Part shown: piece by piece, positions 7,620 to 15,690 of the stretch
Numbering within the stretch: the stretch's first letter is position 1
Layout: each line of letters begins with the position of its first letter
DNA from: Amycolatopsis anabasis
Lineage (GTDB): Bacteria > Actinomycetota > Actinomycetes > Mycobacteriales > Pseudonocardiaceae
Direction of reading: 5' to 3'
NCBI RefSeq assembly: GCF_009765355.1
Contig: NZ_VTHK01000013.1
Span: 124,001-188,000 of the forward strand
DNA: 64,000 nt
The notes under the pieces: generated by a model
Told to the model about the DNA's origin: nothing
The model's input: the letters and a program-made list of their open reading frames with translations, nothing else
Databases searched by the model: none
Made by a program: the position numbers and the translations under genes

Positions 7620-8258
7620 CTACCGGGATTCTGCGGCGAGTTTCAGGCCGAGTCCGATGAGGACAGTCGCGGTGACCCGGTCCAGCCAGCGCTTCACCTT
7701 CTCGCGGAGGAAGAACCGCCGCGCCTGGGCCGCGGCCAGCAGGAGGGTGGACATCCAGAGCAGGCCGACGGTCACGTGGATCGCCACCAGCAGCGCGCCC
7801 CAGGCCGCCGAGCCCGGCCCCGCCGGGAGGAACTGCGGCAGCAGGCTCATGTAGAACACCCCGACCTTGGGGTTGAGCAGGTTGGTGACCAGGCCCGCTC
7901 GCAGCGCCACCCCGTTCCCCGAGCGGCCGGGAGTCGCGGCGACCTCGGCGGGTTCTTCGCGGCGGTTGCGCGGCAGGCTCTTCCACAGCGCCGAGCCGCC
8001 CAGCCAGATCAGGTACGCCGCGCCCGCGATGCGGACGATGTCGTAGGCGAGCCGCGACGCGGTGAGCAGCGCGGTCAGCCCGGCGATGCTCGCGGTCCCC
8101 CAGACCAGGCAGCCCAGGCTGATCCCGGCGAGCGCGGCGAATCCGGCCCGCCGGCCGCCGAGCAGCGTGTGCCGCAACATGAGCATCGTGTCGAGGCCCG
8201 GGGTCAGCACGCCGAGCAGGGCGACCAGGGTGAACCCGAGGAGAGCGGTTTCCGACAT
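7620..8258 (-). CDS. LysE family amino-acid/metabolite exporter
   Basis: 212 residues with six predicted helices. The start (TALLGFTLVALLGVLTPGLDTML) carries the LysE/RhtB signature PGxxxxL. The middle contains NLLNPKVGVFYMSLLPQF, the second strongly conserved block of the family. Members export basic amino acids, homoserine/threonine or quorum compounds; this one's substrate is not predictable. ATG 8258 was chosen because the conserved N-terminus begins there, although the frame stays open further upstream. It lies 20 bases downstream of the siderophore ATPase gene on the same strand and could be read from the same transcript. Confidence 0.82.
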   Translation of the reverse strand: MSETALLGFTLVALLGVLTPGLDTMLMLRHTLLGGRRAGFAALAGISLGCLVWGTASIAGLTALLTASRLAYDIVRIAGAAYLIWLGGSALWKSLPRNRREEPAEVAATPGRSGNGVALRAGLVTNLLNPKVGVFYMSLLPQFLPAGPGSAAWGALLVAIHVTVGLLWMSTLLLAAAQARRFFLREKVKRWLDRVTATVLIGLGLKLAAESR

Positions 8259-8278
8259 GCGCCCATCACAGCACAGGA

Positions 8279-9076
8279 TCAGCCGTCCTTGTGGTGCGCG
8301 CTGACCGGGATCACCAGGGGCGTTCCGGCGACCGGATCCGGCAGCACCTTCGCCTCCAGGCCGAAGACCTCGTCCAGCAACGGCTCGGTGAGGACTTCGG
8401 CGGGTTCGCCGCGCGCGACGATCTTCCCCGCGCGCATGGCGATCAGGGTGTCGGCGTACCGCGCGGCCAGGTTCAGATCGTGCAGCACCATGACCACGGT
8501 CGTTCCACGATCGGTATGCAGCTTGTATACAAGGTCGAGCACGTCGACCTGGTGCGCGAGATCGAGGTAGGTGATCGGCTCGTCGAGCAGCAGCAGACCG
8601 GTCTCCTGCGCCAGGGTCATCGAAATCCACGCGCGCTGCCGCTGCCCGCCGGAGAGGTGGTCGACCATCCGGTCCGCGTGCTCGTCCATCCCGGTCAGCC
8701 GCAACGCTTCGGCGATCGCGTGCTCGTCGGTGGGCGACCACTGGCGGTACCAGTTCTGGTACGGATGCCGCCCCCGCGAAACCAGGTCCGCCACGGTCAG
8801 CCCCTCCGGCGCGACCGGCGACTGGGGCAGCAGGCCGACGACCTTCGCGACCTCGCGCGTGGGCAGCTTGTCGATCCGCTTGCCGTCCAGCAGGACCGCG
8901 CCGTCGCGTGGGCCGAGCAGCCGCGCCAGGGCGCGCAGCAGGGTCGACTTGCCGCAGCCGTTCGGCCCGATGATCGCGGTGACCGTGCCGTCGAGCACGT
9001 CCAGGTCCAGCCCGTCGACGACGACCGAGTCGCCGTATCCCAGCCGCAGTCGCTCGGCTCGCAGTCTCGCGGTCAT
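8279..9076 (-). CDS. Iron-siderophore ABC transporter ATP-binding protein (FepC/FecE-like)
   Basis: 265 residues with all ATPase motifs: Walker A GPNGCGKST (about residue 38), Q-loop LLPQSP, signature LSGGQRQRAW, Walker B LLLLDEP and the H-loop VLHDLN. The sequence LRLGYGDSVVVDGLDLDV is typical of FecE/FepC-type ATPases. It powers uptake through the two permeases encoded immediately upstream. The ATG at 9076 overlaps the stop of the permease gene by four bases. The operon is divergent from the substrate-binding lipoprotein, with an iron box between them, so iron repression is likely. The cognate siderophore cannot be deduced. Confidence 0.9.
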   Translation of the reverse strand: MTARLRAERLRLGYGDSVVVDGLDLDVLDGTVTAIIGPNGCGKSTLLRALARLLGPRDGAVLLDGKRIDKLPTREVAKVVGLLPQSPVAPEGLTVADLVSRGRHPYQNWYRQWSPTDEHAIAEALRLTGMDEHADRMVDHLSGGQRQRAWISMTLAQETGLLLLDEPITYLDLAHQVDVLDLVYKLHTDRGTTVVMVLHDLNLAARYADTLIAMRAGKIVARGEPAEVLTEPLLDEVFGLEAKVLPDPVAGTPLVIPVSAHHKDG

Positions 9077-10128
9077 CCCCGCTCCTCCCGGCGGCTTCGC
9101 ACGAACAGGTAGATCAGGTACGGCGCGCCGAGGATCGCGGTGAGCACCCCGACCGGCAGCCCGGAAATGCCCGGGAGCACGCGCACCGCCAGATCGGCGG
9201 TCACCGTGAGCAGCGCGCCCACCGCGAGCGACCCGGCCAGCGGTGGCTGCGCGGTTCCGGCCAGGCGCAGCGCGATCTGCGGGCTGGCCAGCGCGACGAA
9301 CGTGATCGGCCCGGCCGCCGCGGCGGCCACCGCCGCGAGCCCGGCGGCCAGCAGCAGCAACCCGCCGCGCGCGGCGTCCACCCGGATACCGAGCGCACGC
9401 GAGGTGTCGTCGCCGAACTGCAGACCGCCGATGGTGCGCGAGCCGACCAGGGTCACCGGAACCAGCACCGCGAGCGCGATCAGCACCGGCCACACCGACT
9501 CCCAGCCCACGTCGGCCAGGTTGCCGACGAGCCAGGTCGTCGCGCGCGCCGCGTTGTCCACGTCGCCGACGGTCAGCAGCCAGTAGACGACGTTGTAGCC
9601 GATCGCCGACAGGCCGATCCCGACCAGCACCATGCGGTAGCCGTCGATCCCGCGGCGCCAGGACAGCAGGTACAGCAGCAGCCCGGCGAGCAGGCCGCCA
9701 CACAACCCGGCCAGCGGCACGCCGAACCCGCCCGCGCTCCCGCTCACCTGGCCGGCGTTCCCGCCGACGACGATCACCAGGACCGCGCCGACCCCGGCGC
9801 CCCAGGTGATGCCGAGGACGTCCGGGCTGGCCAGCGGATTGCGCGCGATCGACTGGAACACCGCGCCGGACAGCCCGAGGGCCGCCCCGACCAGGGCACC
9901 GGCCAGCGTGCGCGGCAGCCGGAGGTCGAAGACGATGCCCTGCTCGCGCCGGTCGCCACCGCCGAACAACGTCCGCAGCACGTCGAAGGCGTCGAGATGG
10001 GCGCTGCCCTGGGCGATGTTCACCGCGGCCACCACGAGCAGCAGGGCCGCGGCGGCGAGCGGCACCGCCACCACCCGCGGCCGGAAGCTCCACGCGGCCG
10101 GACCGGCCTTCAGCACCTTGCGGTTCAC
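9073..10128 (-). CDS. Iron-siderophore ABC transporter permease (FecCD family, second subunit)
   Basis: About 351 residues, GTG start at 10128, overlapping the upstream permease stop (GTGA). Around ten hydrophobic helices are visible. Family landmarks include RLPRTLAGALVGAALGLSGA (helix 2-3 region) with RNPLASPDVLGI, the conserved contact region of FecCD permeases. GLPVGVLTAILGAPYLIYL near the C-terminus is the expected final block. It pairs with the product of 10125-11138 to form the membrane channel, driven by the ATPase at 8279. An open frame upstream to 10365 carries no family similarity and is not used. Confidence 0.9.
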   Translation of the reverse strand: MNRKVLKAGPAAWSFRPRVVAVPLAAAALLLVVAAVNIAQGSAHLDAFDVLRTLFGGGDRREQGIVFDLRLPRTLAGALVGAALGLSGAVFQSIARNPLASPDVLGITWGAGVGAVLVIVVGGNAGQVSGSAGGFGVPLAGLCGGLLAGLLLYLLSWRRGIDGYRMVLVGIGLSAIGYNVVYWLLTVGDVDNAARATTWLVGNLADVGWESVWPVLIALAVLVPVTLVGSRTIGGLQFGDDTSRALGIRVDAARGGLLLLAAGLAAVAAAAAGPITFVALASPQIALRLAGTAQPPLAGSLAVGALLTVTADLAVRVLPGISGLPVGVLTAILGAPYLIYLFVRSRREERG

Positions 10129-11138
10129 AGGCGCACCAACCCCTTCCGGCGCACCAGGAACACGAACACGGGCGCGCCGATCAGCGCGAGCATGATGCCG
10201 ACCTCGAACGAGTCCCCGGTGAGCACGCGCCCCAGCACGTCCGCGGCCAGCAGCACGATCGCGCCGAGCAGGGCCGCGAACGGGACCAGCCACCGGTAGT
10301 CCGGCCCGGTGAGCGCACGCGCGAGATGCGGCACGACCAGCCCGAGGAACGCGATCGGCCCGCATGCGGCGACGGCCGCGCCGGTGAGCAGGGTGATCGC
10401 GAGGACGCCGACCACCCGGGTCCGGCGCTTGCGCTGACCGAGCGCGGTCGCCACGTCGTCGCCGAGGGAAAGCAGGTTCATCCCGGGCGCGTTGAGCAGC
10501 GCGAGAAGTAAGCCAACGACAAGAAAAGGGATTATCTGCGCGGCGACCGTGTAGTCGCGCGCGGCGATCGATCCGACGTGCCAGAACCGGTAGACCTCCA
10601 TGCCCAGCCGGTCGCCGAGCACGATCGCGGAGACCAGGCCGTTGAGCAGGAAGCTGATCGCGGATCCGGCGAGCGCGAGCGTCACCGGGGTGGAGCCGCG
10701 GCCACCGGCGGTGCCCAGTGCGAACACCACGACACTGGCCAGCAGCGCGCCCGCGAACCCGAACCAGATCGTTGTATACAAGCTGTGTACATCCAGTACG
10801 ACGGTGGAGAGCACGACCATGAACGCGGCGCCCTGGTTGACGCCGAGCAGGCCGGGTTCGGCGAGCGGGTTGCGGGTGTGCCCCTGCATCAGCGCCCCGG
10901 CCGCGCCGAGCGCGAGGCCGACCAGCACGCCGAGCAGGGTCCGCGGCAGCCGCAGCGACCGCACGACGAGGTGCTCCTCGAGCCCGGACGGGTGCGCCAG
11001 CGCGTCCCAGACGACACCGAGCGGGATGGCCCGCGCACCGAACACCACGCTTGCCACGCAGGTCAGCAGCAGTACGACGACGAGGGCGGCCAGTGCGAGC
11101 GGGCGGGTGCGAGCGCGGTTGGTGACGGTCGAGTTCAC
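10125..11138 (-). CDS. Iron-siderophore ABC transporter permease (FecCD family, first subunit)
   Basis: 337 residues and about ten transmembrane helices. It contains SLRLPRTLLGVLVGLALGAA and RNPLAEPGLLGVNQGA, the two hallmark FecCD blocks, and ends with the GAPVFVFLVRRK block. It is the first gene of the leftward operon permease-permease-ATPase. The start is ATG 11138, about 100 bases from the divergent substrate-binding protein gene. The iron box (11203-11216) in that gap could control both directions. The two permeases are clearly paralogous, as usual for heterodimeric siderophore channels. Confidence 0.9.
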   Translation of the reverse strand: MNSTVTNRARTRPLALAALVVVLLLTCVASVVFGARAIPLGVVWDALAHPSGLEEHLVVRSLRLPRTLLGVLVGLALGAAGALMQGHTRNPLAEPGLLGVNQGAAFMVVLSTVVLDVHSLYTTIWFGFAGALLASVVVFALGTAGGRGSTPVTLALAGSAISFLLNGLVSAIVLGDRLGMEVYRFWHVGSIAARDYTVAAQIIPFLVVGLLLALLNAPGMNLLSLGDDVATALGQRKRRTRVVGVLAITLLTGAAVAACGPIAFLGLVVPHLARALTGPDYRWLVPFAALLGAIVLLAADVLGRVLTGDSFEVGIMLALIGAPVFVFLVRRKGLVRL

Positions 11139-11202
11139 GTCACCACTCCTGTCGTCTTGATTACTTGAACTTTAACAAACCGGGTCGCCGACCTAGTCTC
11201 CC

Positions 11203-11216
11203 TTAGGCAAGCCTAA
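11203..11216. promoter_or_regulatory. Iron box (DmdR/IdeR-type operator)
   Basis: TTAGGC-AA-GCCTAA is a perfect inverted repeat. It matches 12 of 14 bases of the right part of the actinomycete iron-box consensus TTAGGTTAGGCTAACCTAA. It ends 20 bases before the start of the siderophore-binding lipoprotein and lies about 65 bases from the divergent permease start. Repression by an iron-loaded DtxR-family protein is the expected role. Confidence 0.75.
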
Positions 11217-11236
11217 GCGAACAGTAGGGATGTCCG

Positions 11237-12238
11237 ATGACCCGACCTCTTCTCCGCCGCCGCTCCTGGCGCGCCGTTCTGGCCGTCTCGGCGGCCGCGT
11301 CCCTGTCGTTGACCGCCTGCGGTGGCGGCGACCAGCAGGCCGGGGACCAGCAGGCGGCGCAGGGCGGGTTCCCGCGCACGGTCCAGCACGTCATGGGCTC
11401 GACGGAGCTGAAGACCCAGCCCAAACGGGTCGCCGCGCTCGATTCGAGTTACGTCGACGCCGCGCTCGCGCTGGAGGCCGAAGTCGTCGCGTACACCAAG
11501 TACCGCGCCTACGACAAGCTGCCGGACTACCTCGGCGACGACGCGAAGTACGGCCAGCAGGCGAAGATCGTCGGCGAGCTGGAGAACCCGGACATCGAGC
11601 AGCTGTACGACATCAAACCGGATCTGATCGTCTCGGCGAAGGTGCGGCACGAGAAGCTGTACAACGAGTTCACCGGGGTCGCGCCGACCGTGTTCAGCCA
11701 GACCACCGGGGCGACCTGGAAGGAGAACATCCGGCTGCTGGCGAAGGCGCTGGGCAAGGAGGAGCTCGCCGAGCGCAAGATCAAGGCCTACGAGGACCGG
11801 GCGCGGCGCGTCGGCGAGAACATCCGGGCGAAGCTGGGCAAGGACGCGACGGTGTCGCTGACCCGGTTCGTCGAGGGCGAGCCGACCGTGCGGCTGTACA
11901 GCAGCCGTTCCTTCCCCGGGATCGTGATGGCCGACGCCGGGCTCAGGCGTCCGGCGGGCCAGCCGGATTCGGCGGGCAAGATCTCGGTGGACCTGAGCCA
12001 GGAGGACATCACCAAACTGGACGCCGACAGCGTTTTCGTGTCCAGCTACGCGGATCCGACGAAGGCCGCGGAGGACCCGAAGGCGCGGTTCCAGACCAAT
12101 CCACTGTGGACGAAGCTCACCGGGAAGGTGGCCGACGTGAACGACAACGTGTGGTTCACCTCGGTGAGCCTGCAGGGCGCCCAGGCCATGCTGGACGACC
12201 TCGCGAAGCACTTCGGCGTCGACCCCGCCCGGTCCTGA
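11237..12238 (+). CDS. Siderophore-binding lipoprotein of an ABC transporter (FepB/FecB-like)
   Basis: 333 residues. It has a lipoprotein signal: basic MTRPLLRRRSWR, a hydrophobic core, then lipobox LTAC with Cys at about residue 27. The mature protein contains PKRVAALDSSYVDAALALEAE and IEQLYDIKPDLIV, the standard segments of periplasmic-binding-protein-2 iron-complex receptors. It would capture ferric siderophore at the outer face of the membrane and deliver it to the FecCD permeases encoded divergently. The iron box 20 bases upstream indicates iron control. The ligand type is not deducible. Confidence 0.9.
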   Translation: MTRPLLRRRSWRAVLAVSAAASLSLTACGGGDQQAGDQQAAQGGFPRTVQHVMGSTELKTQPKRVAALDSSYVDAALALEAEVVAYTKYRAYDKLPDYLGDDAKYGQQAKIVGELENPDIEQLYDIKPDLIVSAKVRHEKLYNEFTGVAPTVFSQTTGATWKENIRLLAKALGKEELAERKIKAYEDRARRVGENIRAKLGKDATVSLTRFVEGEPTVRLYSSRSFPGIVMADAGLRRPAGQPDSAGKISVDLSQEDITKLDADSVFVSSYADPTKAAEDPKARFQTNPLWTKLTGKVADVNDNVWFTSVSLQGAQAMLDDLAKHFGVDPARS

Positions 12239-12265
12239 TCGCCGCGGAGTCCCGCACCGAGCCGG

Positions 12266-12832
12266 TTACGTGCGGGACTCCGGTGCGCGCAGGCCGTCGG
12301 TGAGGATGTGGCCCAGGTGGCGGTCCGGCGGAGACTGGCGTTCCAGGGCCAGATAGCCCGCGAGCAGCGCGCTCACGTCCGCCACCCCGATGTCCCGGCG
12401 GACCGCGCCCGCCCGCTGGGCCCGGGTGAGCAGTTCGCCGAAGGCCGCGCGGAAATCGCTCTCCGGCGCCTTGGACTTCAGGGTCGCGCTGTCCTCGAGC
12501 GCGTCGCACAGGGCCTTGTTCAGCACGGCCTGTTCCGCGACCGTGGCGAAGAACGCGAAGAACGTCTCGCCCGGGTCGCCGTCCTCGGCGAGCCGGGCGC
12601 GGGCCTGCTGGGCGAGCTGGTCGATCCGGTCCAGGACGACCGCCGCGAAAAGGGCTTCCTTGCTGGGAAAGTGCCGGTAGACCGTGCCCGCGCCGACCCC
12701 GGCGCGCCGGGCGATCTCGTCCAGCGGCACGGCCGGGCCCTCGTCGGCGAACGCCGCCTCGGCCGCGGCCAGCACGCGCGCGCGGTTGCGGCGCGCGTCG
12801 GCGCGCAGGGCGGGTTTCTCGACCGAGTTCAT
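12266..12832 (-). CDS. TetR family transcriptional regulator
   Basis: 188 residues. The N-terminal DNA-binding domain reads ADARRNRARVLAAAEAAFAD, followed by PLDEIARRAGVGAGTVYRHF, a near-consensus TetR helix-turn-helix. The remaining helices contain a SBP-like C-terminal pattern (TFFAFFATVAEQ...LLTRAQRAGAVRRDI) common in regulators of efflux or redox genes. It converges on the siderophore-binding gene with a 27-base gap and stands alone, so its target cannot be named. No clear palindrome was seen upstream of its start. Confidence 0.88.
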   Translation of the reverse strand: MNSVEKPALRADARRNRARVLAAAEAAFADEGPAVPLDEIARRAGVGAGTVYRHFPSKEALFAAVVLDRIDQLAQQARARLAEDGDPGETFFAFFATVAEQAVLNKALCDALEDSATLKSKAPESDFRAAFGELLTRAQRAGAVRRDIGVADVSALLAGYLALERQSPPDRHLGHILTDGLRAPESRT

Positions 12833-12924
12833 CGCCCTCGATTCTAGGCGCCCCGTTTTTGTCGGTGCCGTCCTTCATCCTGGACCCGAGCGCGGCAAGG
12901 AAGCCGCACGGAGGGGAGGACACT

Positions 12925-13023
12925 TTGAAAGGGATTCGGTACTCGCAGTGCGGGTACTCGGTCGTCCGTTCGGCACGGCGGGATTCGTCGCCGTCCGAAC
13001 AGGACGTTCACGGACCGGCCTGA
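12925..13023 (+). CDS. Possible 32-residue small protein
   Basis: In the otherwise empty gap 12833-13007, a TTG at 12925 is preceded by GGAGGGGAGG with a 5-base spacing. It opens a 32-codon frame starting MKGIRYSQCGYSVVRSARR and ending at TGA 13023. The peptide is basic in the first half and acidic/polar in the second, with a quasi-repeat RYSQCGYS. It overlaps the convergent hydrolase gene's 3' end by 16 bases. The ribosome-binding site is better than for many annotated genes here, but there is no family recognition, so this is only a candidate. Confidence 0.28.
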   Translation: MKGIRYSQCGYSVVRSARRDSSPSEQDVHGPA

Positions 13024-13793
13024 ACGGTCTGCTGCTCGAAGAACCGGCCGACGGCGTCGGTGACCAGCGGCCAGATGCCCGGTACGAGCAACGCGGCCAG
13101 CACCACGAAGACGGGGAACACCAGCAGGTTCTCCACCTTCTTCCCGGTGCGGAACCGAAGCCAGCGCGGTGGCCGCAGTTCGTACCAGGTCTCCCCGGCG
13201 ATGGGCAGCGGGAACAGGAACGGGCATCCGGACTCGGTGAGCGCGTCGCCGAGGCAGTGCACCAGGCAGCCGGCCGCCACGGCGATGCCGAGCCAGCCGC
13301 CGAGCTGGTCGAGTTGCCCGGCGCCGGCCGCACCGGCGGTGTAGGTCCACCAGATGATCGCGCCACCCGCGACCGGCAGGAGCCAGTCTCCGAGCGCGTC
13401 CTCGGCGAGCAGCACGCCGAACAGCACGATCGCGGCCACGGCCCACCAGCCGCCCGCCGCCGTAGCCGCGGTGGCGAGCGCGCCGAGCCCGGCGGCGAAC
13501 AGGACGGTGTGCGAGAGGTGCCGGTGGGTGCCGGTCCGGTTCTCGTCGCGCGGCCCCTTGGTGATCGCGTACAGCCCGGCGGAGGCGCGGCGCAGCAGCC
13601 AGGACAGCGCGCCGGTGATCGGTCCGAGCAGCTTCGACGCCCGGGCGCCGGGATGGTCGAGGTCCGGCAGGAGCGCGAACCCGGCGGTGGTGGCCGCGAA
13701 GGCGACCGCCTGGTGCACGGTGCCCGCGCCGACCACGGGTGCGAGTGCGAGTCCGGCGCACCAGCCGGTGAGCGCGTGGGTGCGGCCCATCAT
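13008..13793 (-). CDS. Membrane-bound metal-dependent hydrolase, YdjM/DUF457 family
   Basis: 261 residues with about six hydrophobic helices. Conserved elements of the LexA-binding inner-membrane hydrolase (YdjM, PF04307) family are present: MMGRTHALTGWCAGLAL at the start, LLPDLDHPGARASK (DxDH, around residue 43), THRHLSHTVLFA near residue 90 and LVHCLGDALTESGCPFLFP near residue 178. These His/Asp residues probably bind metal. The E. coli member is SOS-induced, but its chemical activity is undefined. The start is ATG 13793 (second Met 13790). It is divergent from the small flavin/F420-type oxidase at 13850. Confidence 0.82.
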   Translation of the reverse strand: MMGRTHALTGWCAGLALAPVVGAGTVHQAVAFAATTAGFALLPDLDHPGARASKLLGPITGALSWLLRRASAGLYAITKGPRDENRTGTHRHLSHTVLFAAGLGALATAATAAGGWWAVAAIVLFGVLLAEDALGDWLLPVAGGAIIWWTYTAGAAGAGQLDQLGGWLGIAVAAGCLVHCLGDALTESGCPFLFPLPIAGETWYELRPPRWLRFRTGKKVENLLVFPVFVVLAALLVPGIWPLVTDAVGRFFEQQTVQAGP

Positions 13794-13849
13794 GTCGTTC
13801 GTCCTCCCCCAGTACCGAGTTGTCGCGTGCGCCCGTGCATCCTGGCAAC

Positions 13850-14269
13850 ATGGGTGAGTCGAACGGGGGCCGACAGGCCGGGGCGCCGAGCGCGGAACTG
13901 TGTGACTTCTGGCGCGAGCGGCACCACGGCACGCTCACCACGTTGCGGCCCAACGGATCGCCGCACGTCGTGCCGGTGTGCGTCACGGTGGACGCCGATC
14001 TCGGCGTCGCGCGGGTGATGTGCTCGCGTGGCAGCGTCAAGGCGCGCAACGTCCTCGCCGCGGGCGAAGCCGGTGCGCGGGTGGCGGTGAGCCAGGTGGA
14101 CCGGCGGCGCTGGTCGACCCTGGAGGGCCGCGCGGTCATCCGCGCCGATCCGGAGACGATCCGCGAGGCCGAGCGGCGGCACACCGTGCGGTACGGCCGC
14201 GAGCCGCGCGTCAACCCGAACCGGGTGGTGATCGAGATCGCCGTCGACCGCCGCCTCGGCATGCGCTGA
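13850..14269 (+). CDS. PPOX-class flavin/F420-dependent oxidoreductase (pyridoxamine 5'-phosphate oxidase-like)
   Basis: 139 residues forming a single split-barrel domain. The start of the domain reads FWRERHHGTLTTLRPNGSPHVVPV, the usual entry of TIGR03618-type F420-dependent proteins. It continues with R-G-S-V-K-A-R-N (phosphate-binding stretch) and DRRRWSTLEGRAVI. Members reduce or oxidise small substrates with F420 or FMN. ATG 13850 was preferred over a start at 13820 because the conserved domain begins about 15 residues after it. It is followed within 85 bases by the sigma factor gene on the same strand. Confidence 0.75.
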   Translation: MGESNGGRQAGAPSAELCDFWRERHHGTLTTLRPNGSPHVVPVCVTVDADLGVARVMCSRGSVKARNVLAAGEAGARVAVSQVDRRRWSTLEGRAVIRADPETIREAERRHTVRYGREPRVNPNRVVIEIAVDRRLGMR

Positions 14270-14350
14270 ACCAACCGGTGTCGGCGAATGCCGCGTCGGG
14301 GGCGTGTCGGGAAGCGCAACCGGGGTGGCGGAACTGGTGTTCTAGGCGGT

Positions 14351-14932
14351 ATGACCGACGATCCGTCCGCGCTGCTCACCGGCTTGGCCGACGACCTCGA
14401 CCGGGGTTTCGCCGGGTTGGTGGGCGAGTACGAGCGGGTCGTCTACTCGGTGGCGCTGCGGGTCAGCGGGCGGCACGCCGAGGCGGAGGATCTGGCCGCC
14501 GAGGCGTTCCTGCGGGCCTACCGCGCGCTGCGCCGCTACGACCGGGCGCGCATCCTCGCGCTGCGGCCGCGTTCGTGGCTGCTCACGATCCTGCTGAACA
14601 CCTGGCGCAATGCGATCCGGGACGCGACCCGGCGGCCGAGCCAGCTGCCGCTCGACGAACTGGCCGATCCGGTGCAGCCGGGGCCGGGGGTCGAGGAACT
14701 CGCCGAGCGGGACGAGAGCCTGCGGGAACTGGGCGATCTCCTCGCCCGCCTGCCCGAGCCCCAGCGGATCGCGGTGGTGTTGCGGCATGTCGAGGGCCTG
14801 CCGATCGCCGAGGTCGCCGCCGTTCTGCGCTGCCCCGAGGGCACCGCCAAGTCACACGTCTCACGCGGTCTGCGCCGGTTGCGCGCGCTCTACGCGGCCG
14901 CGGAGCCGCTCAGCTCCGGGAGGGAAGCATGA
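14351..14932 (+). CDS. ECF-type RNA polymerase sigma factor
   Basis: 193 residues. Region 2 is visible as FAGLVGEYERVVYSVALRVS with AEDLAAEAFLRAYRALRRYD (about residues 16-60). Region 4 is ELGDLLARLPEPQRIAVVLR followed by the helix-turn-helix PIAEVAAVLRCPEGTAKSHV. ATG 14351 is the start of recognisable homology; an in-frame upstream ATG at 14288 is improbable. No anti-sigma gene is adjacent. Its stop overlaps the start of an O6-alkylguanine methyltransferase/Ada fusion (ATGATGA), implying coupled expression. The sigma factor may therefore activate DNA-alkylation repair genes. That role is inferred from context. Confidence 0.85.
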   Translation: MTDDPSALLTGLADDLDRGFAGLVGEYERVVYSVALRVSGRHAEAEDLAAEAFLRAYRALRRYDRARILALRPRSWLLTILLNTWRNAIRDATRRPSQLPLDELADPVQPGPGVEELAERDESLRELGDLLARLPEPQRIAVVLRHVEGLPIAEVAAVLRCPEGTAKSHVSRGLRRLRALYAAAEPLSSGREA

Positions 14933-15690
14933 TGACCACCGAAGATCCCATCCTCGACGCTCTCGGCAAGCTGTCCGCCGCGCCCCCGAGGAGCCTGCTG
15001 GACCTGGTCCTCGACCGCTGGGTCCGGGTCGGCGGACCGGCCGGGGAGCTGTATGTCGCGTTCACCGAGCGCGGGATCAGTTACGTCCGGGTCGCCGGCG
15101 CGGTCGGCGAGGATTCCTTCGCCGAGGAGTACCGGCGGCGGTTCGGGCGGCCGCTGCGCCCGGCGGACCGGCCCCCGGCCGGGTTGCTGCCCGCGCTGCG
15201 GGGTGGTTCCGCCCGCGCGCTGCGGTTCGATCTGCGCGGGCTGACCGATTTCGAACGGGACGTCCTCACCGCCACCCGGCGCATCCCGGCCGGGCAGACC
15301 CGCCCGTACGGCTGGGTCGCCCGGGAGATCGGGCGGCCGCGGGCGGTGCGGGCGGTCGGTTCGGCGCTGGGCCGCAACCCGGTGCCGGTGCTCATCCCGT
15401 GCCACCGGGTGACCCGCGCGGACGGCGCGCTCGGCGAGTACGTGTTCGGTCCGGCCACGAAGGAACGCCTGCTGCGGACGGAAAACGTGGACGTGGACGC
15501 GCTGCGCGCGCTCGCCGAGGCGAACGTGCACTTCCTGGCCAGCGCCACCACGGGGATCGTCTGCTTCCCGACCTGCCACAACGCGCGGCGGATCAGCGCG
15601 CCGCATCGCCGGGGGTTCGCCAGTGTCGCGGCGGCCGAACGGGCCGGATACCGGCCGTGCCAGGTGTGCCGTCCCGGGGCGGTCGCATGA
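14929..15690 (+). CDS. O6-alkylguanine-DNA methyltransferase fused to a C-terminal Ada zinc domain
   Basis: 253 residues in two parts. Residues about 95-180 form the methyltransferase active domain, with LIPCHRV holding the acceptor Cys158 and the preceding IPAGQTRPYGWVAREIG helix. Residues about 205-253 match the Ada N-terminal metal-binding domain, with Cys212 and Cys216 (CFPTC) and Cys244 and Cys247 (RPCQVCRP). In E. coli Ada the zinc domain is N-terminal and an AraC domain lies between. Here the order is reversed and no AraC domain exists. It would remove O6-alkyl groups and perhaps sense methylphosphotriesters. It overlaps the sigma factor stop and the next gene's start. Confidence 0.85.
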   Translation: MMTTEDPILDALGKLSAAPPRSLLDLVLDRWVRVGGPAGELYVAFTERGISYVRVAGAVGEDSFAEEYRRRFGRPLRPADRPPAGLLPALRGGSARALRFDLRGLTDFERDVLTATRRIPAGQTRPYGWVAREIGRPRAVRAVGSALGRNPVPVLIPCHRVTRADGALGEYVFGPATKERLLRTENVDVDALRALAEANVHFLASATTGIVCFPTCHNARRISAPHRRGFASVAAAERAGYRPCQVCRPGAVA

